A stretch of DNA of 64,000 nt, taken from contig NZ_PDWO01000013.1 of assembly GCF_010211765.1 (NCBI RefSeq), positions 53,525 through 117,524 of the forward strand. Reading direction: 5' to 3'. The notes beneath the pieces are model-generated. The model searched no databases. It saw nothing but the letters and a program-made list of their open reading frames with translations, and was not told where the DNA came from. Source of the DNA: Pseudoxanthomonas kaohsiungensis (lineage in GTDB: Bacteria > Pseudomonadota > Gammaproteobacteria > Xanthomonadales > Xanthomonadaceae). Of the stretch, positions 38,881 to 47,114 are shown in pieces. Within the stretch, counting starts at the first letter, position 1. Every line of letters starts with the position of its first letter. A program made the position numbers and the translations under genes.

Positions 38881-39726
38881 TCAGTCCCACTCCATCCGGA
38901 ACCAGGCCTGCAGCGATTCGCCCGCTTGCAGCACCCGCGGCGCGAGGTTGAACGCGTCGGCCGGCCCGGTCTGCGGTTCGATGCAGGTGCTGTGCGCGGT
39001 CTCGTCGTAGACCACCCAGTGGTCGCAGTCCGAACTCAGCCGCAGGCGCTGGCCGTGGCGATGGACGATGACTTCCTGCGTGTTGACGAAGCAGTCGTCC
39101 CAGGGACCGGGGGTCGGTGCGACGGGCGGCATCGTGGCGATGCCATGGCCGTCCCGCGGATAGATCGCCTCTGGATGGAACTCGATCCGCTCGGGCTTGC
39201 GCAGCCACGGATGCCAGCCGAAGGCGACCGGCATGGGCTGGTCGCCGGCGCCCACCGACAATGTCATGGCCAGCCTGCGCGGGCCGACCTCGATCCGCTG
39301 CAGCGCGCTGCCACCGAACGGCCAGCGCTGGTCCCGCGGCAACGCCAGCGACAGCTCGAGGCGGTCGGCAGCGTGCGCCTCGACCTGCCAGGGCAGCCAC
39401 ATCGACACGCCGTGGATCGCGTGCCCGCCCAGGTTGGCCGGCACCTGCCATTGCCGGCCGGCGAATTCGAAGCGGCCGTCGCGGATGCGCCCGGCCCACG
39501 GCAGCATCGGATAGCTGCCCCAGGCGATGGCCGCGGGGAAGCCGTCGTCGGGCCCCACCAGTTGCTCCACGCCCTGGTAGCGGATCTGCGCGATGCGCCC
39601 GCCGGCCTGCGGGGCGATTTCCAGCTGGAGTTCGCCGCTGCCGATGCGCAGCAACGGCCCGGGGGCGAGCGGTGCTTCGGGATCGCCTGCCTCGGCCGAC
39701 CCATCGCCGCCTTCGTCAGACACCAT
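38881..39726 (-). CDS. Aldose 1-epimerase family protein
   Basis: 281 aa. Galactose-mutarotase fold with the usual catalytic pattern: NLGGHAIHGV (first His), FGWHPWL (second His) and CIEPQTGPADAFN (general-base Glu). It interconverts anomers of a sugar released in the locus, probably xylose or arabinose. The start MVSDEGG overlaps the GH43 stop by 11 bp. About 240 bp of apparently empty sequence follow between its stop and the FGE start. Confidence 0.88.
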   Translation of the reverse strand: MVSDEGGDGSAEAGDPEAPLAPGPLLRIGSGELQLEIAPQAGGRIAQIRYQGVEQLVGPDDGFPAAIAWGSYPMLPWAGRIRDGRFEFAGRQWQVPANLGGHAIHGVSMWLPWQVEAHAADRLELSLALPRDQRWPFGGSALQRIEVGPRRLAMTLSVGAGDQPMPVAFGWHPWLRKPERIEFHPEAIYPRDGHGIATMPPVAPTPGPWDDCFVNTQEVIVHRHGQRLRLSSDCDHWVVYDETAHSTCIEPQTGPADAFNLAPRVLQAGESLQAWFRMEWD

Positions 39727-40777
39727 AGGGATTGATCGGGACGATGCGTCCTTCCGCATCGTGCTGCAGCTCGACCATCTTCACCGAGCGCAGGTGGGTG
39801 ACGCCGCCCGACAGCAGGGAGTCGTGGTAGAACAGGTACCAGCGGCCCTCGTACTCGCAGATCGAATGGTGCGTGGTCCAGCCGACCACCGGGCGCAGCA
39901 CCTGGCCCTGGTAGGTGAACGGGCCATACGGGTTGTCGCCGACCGCGTAGCACAGCAGGTGGGTGTTGCCGGTGGAGTACGACAGGTAGTAGCGGCCCTC
40001 GTACTTGTGCAGCCAGGGCCCTTCGAAGTAGCGGCGGTTGTGGTCGTCCGCGCGCAGGGCCCGGCCCTGCTCGTCGAGGATCTGCACTTCGCGGGTGGGC
40101 TCGTCCAGCTCCAGCATGTCCGCGCGCAGGCGGGCGATGCGCGGACCAAGCGCCGGTTCGCCGTCGCGCGGCTCCTCGTTGCCGGCATCGTAGGCATTGT
40201 CGCGGTACTTCTGCAGCTGGCCGCCCCAGATGCCGCCGAACAGCAGGTAGTGCTCGCCGTCGTCGTCGGCGAACACCGAGGGATCGATCGAGTAGGTGCC
40301 ATCGATGGGCCGGGGCTGGGGCGTGAACGGCCCGGCCGGGCGCTCGCCGACCGCCACGCCGATCCGGAACAGGCCCTCGGCGGTCTTGGCGGGGAAGTAC
40401 AGGTAGTAGCGGCCATCGCGGCAGGCGGCATCCGGCGCCCACATCTGCCGCTCGGCCCAGGGCACCTCGCTCACGTGCAGCGCCAGCCCGCAATCGGTGG
40501 CCGGGCCGTCGGGCGAGTCCATCGACAGGACGTGGTAGTCCTCCATGCAGAAGTGCGCGCCGTCGTCGTTGAACGCCACCCCGCCCTCGATGTCGTGCGA
40601 GCAGTAGACGTACAGCTTGCCCTCGAACACGTGCGCCGATGGATCGGCGGTGTAGATGTGCGTGACCAGCGGCTGGGAGATGGCGCGGGCGGCGAGGTCC
40701 TTCAGATCCTCGTCCAGCGCGGGCGTTTCGTTTGAGGGTTGGTCTGCCATTGCCGTTTCGGCTCCTCGTGTGTTCAT
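39716..40777 (-). CDS. Glycoside hydrolase family 43 (beta-xylosidase/arabinofuranosidase)
   Basis: 353 aa, cytoplasmic. Catalytic triad of the five-bladed propeller: base Asp in YTADPSAHVF, pKa-modulating Asp in SIDPSVFADD, acid Glu in YFEGPWLHKY. It cleaves xylo-oligosaccharides or arabinose side chains that the neighbouring symporter brings in. ATG 40777 overlaps the symporter stop (ATGA); ATG 40750 (MADQPS) is an alternative start. Confidence 0.9.
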   Translation of the reverse strand: MNTRGAETAMADQPSNETPALDEDLKDLAARAISQPLVTHIYTADPSAHVFEGKLYVYCSHDIEGGVAFNDDGAHFCMEDYHVLSMDSPDGPATDCGLALHVSEVPWAERQMWAPDAACRDGRYYLYFPAKTAEGLFRIGVAVGERPAGPFTPQPRPIDGTYSIDPSVFADDDGEHYLLFGGIWGGQLQKYRDNAYDAGNEEPRDGEPALGPRIARLRADMLELDEPTREVQILDEQGRALRADDHNRRYFEGPWLHKYEGRYYLSYSTGNTHLLCYAVGDNPYGPFTYQGQVLRPVVGWTTHHSICEYEGRWYLFYHDSLLSGGVTHLRSVKMVELQHDAEGRIVPINPYGV

Positions 40778-42258
40778 GCCGACGCTCCGGACGCGGCCCG
40801 GCGCTGGGCCAGCTCGCGCTCGATGCGCGACTCCATGGGCTTGTTGATCTCGTAGAAGAACAGCAGCGCCACGCAGGCCAGGAACGGCAGCGAGGCATAC
40901 ACGCTCACCGCCAGGCGGATGCCGTCGACGGCCTGCGGAGACTGGGTCTCGGCGCCGGCCACGTACGCATAGTGGGCCAGGATGCCGGCGACCAGCGCGC
41001 CGCCGATGCTCAGGCCCAGCTTCAGGCCGCAGAGCATGGCCGAGAAGATGATCGCGGTGGCGCGGCGGCTGTTCTTCCACTCCGAGTAGTCGGCCACGTC
41101 GGCGATCATCGCCCACAGCAGCGGGATGGTGATGCCGTAGAAGAACCCATGCAGGATCTGCGACCCGAACACCACGCCGATCGCGTCCGGCGGATAGATG
41201 TAGAAGCCGAGCATGAACAGCGTGGACAGGAACAGCGCCGCGCCGAACACGTCGCGCTTGCCGAAGCGGTCGGCCAGCTTCTTGGAGAAGCCGATGCCGA
41301 TGATCATGAAGATGATCCCGCCGGCGTTGAACAGGCTGAACGCGGAGGTCGGCGCGTCATCGGGCCACTGGAACGAGGTCAGGCCGATGCCGGTGAGCAC
41401 GTTGTTGAGCCCGGCGATGAAGGCGTTGAAGCCGATGCCCTGCAGGAACGCCGCCAGCGCCGCCTCGTCCAGGTAGTACTGGAAGTAGTAGACGTACATG
41501 CCGCCCTTCAGCGCCAGGGTGGTGAAGACCAGGATCGTCAGCAGCAGCATCACCACCCAGGGACGGTTGCGGACCAGGTCCGACAGGTCCTGGACGACGC
41601 TGGACTTCTGCTCCGGCGCCGGCACGATCCGCTCGCGGGTGGTGAAGAAGGTGATCAGCAGGAACACCGTTCCCACCACCGCGAACAGCATCATCGCGTT
41701 ATGGAAGCCCTGCACCTTGTCGCCGCCGCCCAGGATCAGCACCAGCGGCAGCAGCAGCGACTGCACCACCAGCTGGGCGATCATCACCGCCACGAAGCGG
41801 TAGGCCGACACGCTGTTGCGCTCGGCCATGCTGCCGGTGAGCACGCCGCTGAGCGCGGCGTACGGCAGATTGTTGGCCGCGTACACCAGCACCAGCAGGG
41901 TGTAGGTGGCGGCCGCGTAGAACACCTTGCCCTGCGGGCCCAGGTCCGGGGTGCTGAACGCCAGCAGCGAAAGCACGCCGAAGGGCACCGCCGTCCACAG
42001 GATCCACGGCCGGAACTTGCCCCAGCGCGAGCGCGTGCGGTCGGCCAGCACCGCCACCAGGGGGGTGAAGCCGAACGCGCCGACCAGGCCGACCACGAAG
42101 ATGATCGTCGCCGCGGTGCCGGCCGGGATCCCGAACACGTCGGTGTAGAAGAACGCCAGGAAGGTGACCAGCGTCTGGAAGATCAGGTTGGCGGCCAGGT
42201 CGCCCAGGCTGTAGCCGACCTTCTCGGTGACGGAGAGTTTTTCCTGGTTGCTGCTCAT
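40774..42258 (-). CDS. GPH-family glycoside:cation symporter
   Basis: 494 aa, 12 helices. Start MSSNQEKLSV. GPH features are KVGYSLGDLAANLIFQ in helix 1, LADRTRSRWGKFRPW between helices 2 and 3, and IADVADYSEWKNSRRATAI in the second half. It imports oligosaccharides, probably xylo-oligosaccharides, with Na+ or H+. It lies between the TonB receptor and GH43, so it forms the inner-membrane step of that route. Confidence 0.92.
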   Translation of the reverse strand: MSSNQEKLSVTEKVGYSLGDLAANLIFQTLVTFLAFFYTDVFGIPAGTAATIIFVVGLVGAFGFTPLVAVLADRTRSRWGKFRPWILWTAVPFGVLSLLAFSTPDLGPQGKVFYAAATYTLLVLVYAANNLPYAALSGVLTGSMAERNSVSAYRFVAVMIAQLVVQSLLLPLVLILGGGDKVQGFHNAMMLFAVVGTVFLLITFFTTRERIVPAPEQKSSVVQDLSDLVRNRPWVVMLLLTILVFTTLALKGGMYVYYFQYYLDEAALAAFLQGIGFNAFIAGLNNVLTGIGLTSFQWPDDAPTSAFSLFNAGGIIFMIIGIGFSKKLADRFGKRDVFGAALFLSTLFMLGFYIYPPDAIGVVFGSQILHGFFYGITIPLLWAMIADVADYSEWKNSRRATAIIFSAMLCGLKLGLSIGGALVAGILAHYAYVAGAETQSPQAVDGIRLAVSVYASLPFLACVALLFFYEINKPMESRIERELAQRRAASGASA

Positions 42259-42320
42259 GTGCACTCGGACTGGCCTTGGTTGATATGGGGCACGGACCGC
42301 AACCCGCACCCCGCATGGAA

Positions 42321-42355
42321 GCGGCCCGCCCCGGCATTACGCGGGAACGGGCCGC
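42321..42355 (-). terminator. Hairpin between the TonB receptor and symporter genes
   Basis: GCGGCCCG / CGGGCCGC arms with a 19-nt loop in the 127-bp gap after the receptor stop. No T run is present, so it probably attenuates rather than ends transcription, as commonly seen after abundant receptor genes. Confidence 0.45.
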
Positions 42356-42385
42356 TGCTTACCGCCGCGTCATGCGCTCCGTGGC

Positions 42386-45343
42386 TCAGAAGGTGCCGCG
42401 GATGCCGATGGTGTACGTGGTACCCGGATCGTAATAGTCGTTGACCGCATTGGGGAAGGCGAAGTAGGAGCGCCGTTCCTCGCCGGTGATGTTGAGGATG
42501 TTGAAGGTCAGTTGCGGCTTGCCGGCGACCCAGTCCAGCGTGTAGGACGAGGAGAAGTCGAGCTGGCCGCGATCCTCGCCATAGATCTGGGCGAACGGGA
42601 TGCCCTGCTGGTTCGGACCGGTACCGGTGGCGCCCTCGGTCCAGGTGTACGACAGGCGCGCGGAGGCTATGTCGTTTTCCCAGTAGGCGGTGGCGTTCCA
42701 CATCGACGGCGACACGCCGTAGACGTTGCCGCCCAGCGCGTTGGCGTCGGCGCCAAGCGTCTTGATGTCGATGTCGGTGTAGTTGGCCATGAAGCCCAGG
42801 CCGTCAAGCACGAAGCTCAGCGGTTGCACCCAGATCGCTTCCCAGCCCCGGATTTCGAGCTCGGCGTCCGCGTTGACCTGCTGGTTCACGTTGACGGTGG
42901 CCACGTTCGGGCCGCCGCGGTTGTTGATCGCCAGCTGCTGGGTGTCGGTCAGGTCCTCGAACGGGATGCCCAGGTCGGTGAACGGACGGGTGGTCACGCC
43001 CTGGAAGGTGTAGCCCTCGATGCGCTTGTTGAACAGGGTCAGGCCGACGAAGCCCTCGTCGCCGGTGTACCACTCGCCGCCCAGGTCGAAGTTGTTGGAG
43101 ATGTACGGGGTCAGGTCGGGGTTGCCCTGGCTGGCCACCTGCGCGGACTGGTCGGTGAAGGTGGTGGCGGGCAGCATCGAGCTCGGGTTCGGACGGGTCA
43201 TGGTCCGCGAGCCGGACATGCGCAGGACCACGTCATCGGCCACGTCCCACGCGGCGCTGAACGACGGCAGCCACTCGCTGTAGTCGCTGTCCAGCGACTG
43301 CCACTGGCGCACGCCACCGATGGTGACCGGGCCGGACACGACCTGGTCGGTCTGGGCGTAGCGCACGCCGAAGTTGAAGCGCAGGTTGCGGTTCCAGATT
43401 TCCGATTCGCCGTTCACTTCCATGTACGCGGCGAAAGTGTCCTCGTCGAATCCGCCGGTGGAACCGCCGGTGTTCGGACCGGCGGACTCGGGCGCATTGT
43501 CGCGGTAGAACGCGTAGTTGGTGTCGTTCTTGAAGCGGTCCGCGTCGACCACGATGAAGCCGAACGGACCCGGGCGCAGGTAGCCGGCCAGTTCCGCGTT
43601 GGATACCAGGGCCAGCGGGCCGCCGGCGCAGGCCGGGCGGGGGTCGGGCACGCTGCCGTCGGGGTTCAGGCCCCGGCAGACCAGGTTTTCCCAGGCGGCG
43701 CTGTTGTCGAAGCCCTGGATGCGGCGTTCGTTCTGGTCCCAGGCCACGCCGACCTTGACGTTCCTGGTGTCCTCTCCGAACTGCAGGTCCGCGCGCAGGC
43801 CGCTGGTCTCGGTCACGCGCTTCTCGTTCTGGACGTTCAGGCGGCCGCCCACCCAGGTCCAGCCCAGGTTCGGGTCATTGAGGTCCAGGCCGGTGTTCCA
43901 CGACGGGATGTCGCCGCCGTTGGTGTATTCCAGCGTCGTGAATGGCGAGTTGACCAGGATCGTGGGCGATTCGCGGAACATCCAGCTGCGGCTGGTGTTG
44001 GCCTGCACGTCGAGCCTGATGTCCTGCGCCTCGCCGAACCAGAAGCGCGCGCCCGGGGAGACCTGCCAGTACTGCACGTCCTCGATGTACTCGCGGTGCT
44101 CGAGGAAGAACTGCGCATTGGTGAAGGTGGCGCTGGTGACGACGTTGTTCTCGTCCAGCTGCATGTCCAGCGGGATCATGCCGCCGTTGCGGCCGACCAG
44201 GTTCATGTCGACGCGGCTGTTGGTGCGGCGCGCCTTGGTGTACATCGAGTCGAGCCAGAAGTGCATGGAATCGTTGGGCCGCCACTCGAACGAACCGAGG
44301 AAGCCGTCGCGGTCGCGATCGCCGCTCATGTGCACCGGCCGGCCCAGGCGCGGGATCAGCGCCTCGCCGATCTGGGCGGGGGTCAGGCCGGGGTTGTTGG
44401 CCTGCAGCCAGGCCGCGTCGATGGGCGTTCCGGGGGTCAGCCCGGCGGCGATCGTCGACGGGTTGTTCGGAACCACGTCGGGAATGCGCCAGCCGTTGCC
44501 GCCGGTCACGTTGCAGGGCTGGCCCAGCGCCGGGAAGCCACCGGCCGCGCCGCCATTGCCGCACTGGGCATTGGTCAGGTTGGGGTTGGTCCAGCCGATG
44601 GTCTCGTAGCCTTCCACGCCGATCTTGCCGCGCGAGGAGGTCAGCCCCACGAGCGCACCGAAGGTGCCTTCCTCGTTGGTCCAGTTGCCGATCACCGAGC
44701 CGCGCGGGCTCACGCCGCCGGAATTGGTGTTGTGGTCGCCCTGCAGCGAATAGGTGATCTGGTTGCCGGCGATGTCGAACGGGCGCGAGTTGCGCATGTC
44801 GACCACGCCCGACGCGCCGCCCTCGACCAGGCTGGCGGTCGGCGACTTGTACACGGTGACCTGGTTGAAGAACTCGGTCGGGAACAGGTTCAGGTCGACT
44901 TCGCGGTTCTGGTTGGTCGCGTCCAGGCCGATCGAGGCCGTGGCGACCGACGCACCGTTGATGGTGGTCTTGGTGAAGCTGTTGGGCAGGCCGCGGATGG
45001 CGATGTTGAGGCCTTCGCCGTTCACGTCGCGGTTGAGCTGGATGCCCGGCACGCGCGCCAGCGACTCGGCGATGTTGGTGTCGGGGAACTTGCCGATGTC
45101 CTCGGCGAAGATCGAGTCGGTGAAGCCGGTCGAGTCGCGCTTGGCTTCGGTCGAATACTGCAGGCTCTGGCGGAAACCCTTCACCACCACGCTGTCCAGG
45201 TCGGTGACCTGCTCGGCCGGCGCGGATTCCTGCACAGCAGGCGTTGCGGCCTGCTCCTGGGCCATGGCGGTGGCGGCTGCCATGCCGAGGATGGCCGCGC
45301 TCAACGCGCGCGACAGCGTGGTTCTGGCAATTCGTGCTTGCAC
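42386..45343 (-). CDS. Large TonB-dependent receptor of the xylan locus
   Basis: 985 aa. Signal peptide (MQARIARTTLSRALSAAILGMAAATAMA), TonB-box-like region (DLDSVVVKGFRQSLQ), plug (NIAESLARVPGIQLNRDVNGEGLNIAIRGLP) and a long barrel closing with YTIGIRGTF. The phrase QSLQYSTEAKRDSTGFTDSIFAEDIGKFPD is typical of carbohydrate receptors of Xanthomonadaceae and Caulobacter. It should move xylo-oligosaccharides across the outer membrane. A palindromic operator lies 122-139 bp upstream. Confidence 0.9.
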   Translation of the reverse strand: MQARIARTTLSRALSAAILGMAAATAMAQEQAATPAVQESAPAEQVTDLDSVVVKGFRQSLQYSTEAKRDSTGFTDSIFAEDIGKFPDTNIAESLARVPGIQLNRDVNGEGLNIAIRGLPNSFTKTTINGASVATASIGLDATNQNREVDLNLFPTEFFNQVTVYKSPTASLVEGGASGVVDMRNSRPFDIAGNQITYSLQGDHNTNSGGVSPRGSVIGNWTNEEGTFGALVGLTSSRGKIGVEGYETIGWTNPNLTNAQCGNGGAAGGFPALGQPCNVTGGNGWRIPDVVPNNPSTIAAGLTPGTPIDAAWLQANNPGLTPAQIGEALIPRLGRPVHMSGDRDRDGFLGSFEWRPNDSMHFWLDSMYTKARRTNSRVDMNLVGRNGGMIPLDMQLDENNVVTSATFTNAQFFLEHREYIEDVQYWQVSPGARFWFGEAQDIRLDVQANTSRSWMFRESPTILVNSPFTTLEYTNGGDIPSWNTGLDLNDPNLGWTWVGGRLNVQNEKRVTETSGLRADLQFGEDTRNVKVGVAWDQNERRIQGFDNSAAWENLVCRGLNPDGSVPDPRPACAGGPLALVSNAELAGYLRPGPFGFIVVDADRFKNDTNYAFYRDNAPESAGPNTGGSTGGFDEDTFAAYMEVNGESEIWNRNLRFNFGVRYAQTDQVVSGPVTIGGVRQWQSLDSDYSEWLPSFSAAWDVADDVVLRMSGSRTMTRPNPSSMLPATTFTDQSAQVASQGNPDLTPYISNNFDLGGEWYTGDEGFVGLTLFNKRIEGYTFQGVTTRPFTDLGIPFEDLTDTQQLAINNRGGPNVATVNVNQQVNADAELEIRGWEAIWVQPLSFVLDGLGFMANYTDIDIKTLGADANALGGNVYGVSPSMWNATAYWENDIASARLSYTWTEGATGTGPNQQGIPFAQIYGEDRGQLDFSSSYTLDWVAGKPQLTFNILNITGEERRSYFAFPNAVNDYYDPGTTYTIGIRGTF

Positions 45344-45464
45344 CGTACTCCCCTCCCGTTTCTGGTGATGTACCGGCTGCCTGGATGGCGGCCGGCGAAT
45401 GGCGTTTCATGGATGCAGGAACCGGTGGACATGTGTCCAGAACCCGCCCTGCCGACGTGGCCCG

Positions 45465-45482
45465 GATGGTAGCGCTACCATC
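45465..45482. promoter_or_regulatory. LacI-type palindromic operator, receptor side
   Basis: GATGGTAGCGCTACCATC, a perfect 18-bp palindrome with the central CG of LacI/GalR-family operators. The core TGGTAGCGCTACCA is nearly identical to the xyl-box of Xanthomonas XylR regulons. It lies upstream of the receptor-symporter-GH43 operon. Confidence 0.85.
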
Positions 45483-45633
45483 AGTTGGCGCGCACGCTGC
45501 ACAGCAACATGACCTCCCTGGCGTGCCCCAACCCGCTGCCTGCATGATGCGATGCACCATGTTTTGCAGGGTTTTTCTGCTGAGTTGCACACCCGCGCGC
45601 CGCTGGTTGGGCAAGCGCACCGCGCTGTGTTAA

Positions 45634-45647
45634 TGATAGCGCTATCA
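45634..45647. promoter_or_regulatory. LacI-type palindromic operator, ExuT side
   Basis: TGATAGCGCTATCA, a perfect 14-bp palindrome of the same class (TGRTAGCGCTAYCA), 86 bp before the hexuronate transporter start. Its centre is 167 bp from the other operator, close to 16 helical turns, so the same regulator could loop between them. The 389-bp intergenic region otherwise shows no gene. Confidence 0.8.
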
Positions 45648-45732
45648 GAAATCACGGCCCCCGGGCCGAACCCTGGGAGGGGCGTGACATGCATTACCTG
45701 CGACTGGGCCGGCGCGTCGGCGAGGCAGCGGC

Positions 45733-47037
45733 ATGAGCAGCGGTACCGCGGCCGCGACCGCGGCGGCACGGCCGGGCGGACGCTACCGCTGGCGCGTCTG
45801 CGCGATGCTGCTGGCGGCGACCACGATCAACTACATCGACCGCCAGGTACTGGGCGTGCTGGCGCCGTTCCTGCAGGACGAGATCGGCTGGAGCGAGATC
45901 CAGTACGGCTACATCGTCATGGCCTTCCAGGGCGCCTATGCGATCGGCCTGCTCTGCGCCGGCGCGCTGATCGACCGCTTCGGCACGAGGATCGGCTATG
46001 CGCTGGCGATCAGCGTGTGGTCGCTGGCGGCGATGGGCCATGCACTGGCGGCCAGCGTGGCCGGCTTCGTCGTCGCCCGCTTCATGCTCGGCCTGGGCGA
46101 GGCCGGCAATTTCCCCGCGGCGATCAAGACCGTGGCCGAGTGGTTCCCGCGGCGCGAGCGCGCGTTCGCCGTCGGCATCTTCAATGCCGGTTCCAACATC
46201 GGCGCGATCGTCGCGCCGCTGATGGTGCCGATCGTGGCGGCGGCGTGGGGCTGGCAGGCGGCGTTCCTGTGCACCGGCGTGCTCAGCGCCGCCTGGCTGG
46301 TGACATGGCTGGTGTTCTACCGCACGCCGGACCAGCACCCGAAGCTGTCGGCGGCCGAACTGGCGCACATCCGCAGCGATCCGCCCGAACCGGCGGTCAA
46401 GGTACCGTGGCTGCAGCTGCTGCGCCACCGCCAGGCCTGGGCGTTCGTCGCGGCGAAGTTCATCACCGACCCGGTGTGGTGGCTGTTCCTGTTCTGGCTG
46501 GGCAAGTTCCTGGCGTCCGAGTACGAGCTGTCGCTGGCGAAGATCGGCCTGCCGATGATCGTGGTCTACCTGATGGCCGACGTGGGCTCCATCGCCGGCG
46601 GCTGGCTCGCGGGGCGCTTCATGCGCCTGGGCTGGAGCGCGAACCGCGCGCGCAAGAGCGCGATGCTGGTGTGCGCGTTGTGCGTGGCGCCCGTGATCCT
46701 GGTCACCCAGGTCGACAACCTGTGGCTGGCGGTGGGCCTGATCGGCCTGGCGATGGCCGGCCACCAGGGCTGGTCGGCCAACGTGCTGACCCTGCCTTCG
46801 GACATGTTCCCGCGGCAGACGGTGGCATCGGTCGTGGGCATCGGCGGCTTTGCCGGCGCCTTCGGCGGCATGGGCATGTCGTACTTCACCGGCAGCCAGC
46901 TGCAGTCCACCGGCAGCTACGCCACGATCTTCCTCATCGCCGGCTCGGCCTACCTGGTCGCGCTGCTGTGCGTGCACCTGCTGGCGCCCCGGCTGGAACC
47001 GGCGCCGTTCGACATGCCGCGGCCGCCCAGCGGCTAG
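45733..47037 (+). CDS. exuT: Hexuronate transporter (ExuT-like MFS)
   Basis: 434 aa, 12 helices of the anion:cation symporter MFS branch. Signatures are TTINYIDRQVLGVLAPFLQDEIGWSE in helix 1, DRFGTRIGYA, and FMLGLGEAGNFPAAIKTVAEWFPRRERAFA. It imports glucuronate released from xylan side chains by the downstream GH115 enzyme and used by UxaC. Confidence 0.9.
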   Translation: MSSGTAAATAAARPGGRYRWRVCAMLLAATTINYIDRQVLGVLAPFLQDEIGWSEIQYGYIVMAFQGAYAIGLLCAGALIDRFGTRIGYALAISVWSLAAMGHALAASVAGFVVARFMLGLGEAGNFPAAIKTVAEWFPRRERAFAVGIFNAGSNIGAIVAPLMVPIVAAAWGWQAAFLCTGVLSAAWLVTWLVFYRTPDQHPKLSAAELAHIRSDPPEPAVKVPWLQLLRHRQAWAFVAAKFITDPVWWLFLFWLGKFLASEYELSLAKIGLPMIVVYLMADVGSIAGGWLAGRFMRLGWSANRARKSAMLVCALCVAPVILVTQVDNLWLAVGLIGLAMAGHQGWSANVLTLPSDMFPRQTVASVVGIGGFAGAFGGMGMSYFTGSQLQSTGSYATIFLIAGSAYLVALLCVHLLAPRLEPAPFDMPRPPSG

Positions 47038-47114
47038 GCCCGCGCCCAACCCGTCCATGGCGTGACCGCGATGTTCCCGTGTCGCCGCGGTCCGCAGGTA
47101 CCGAGAGACCCGCG

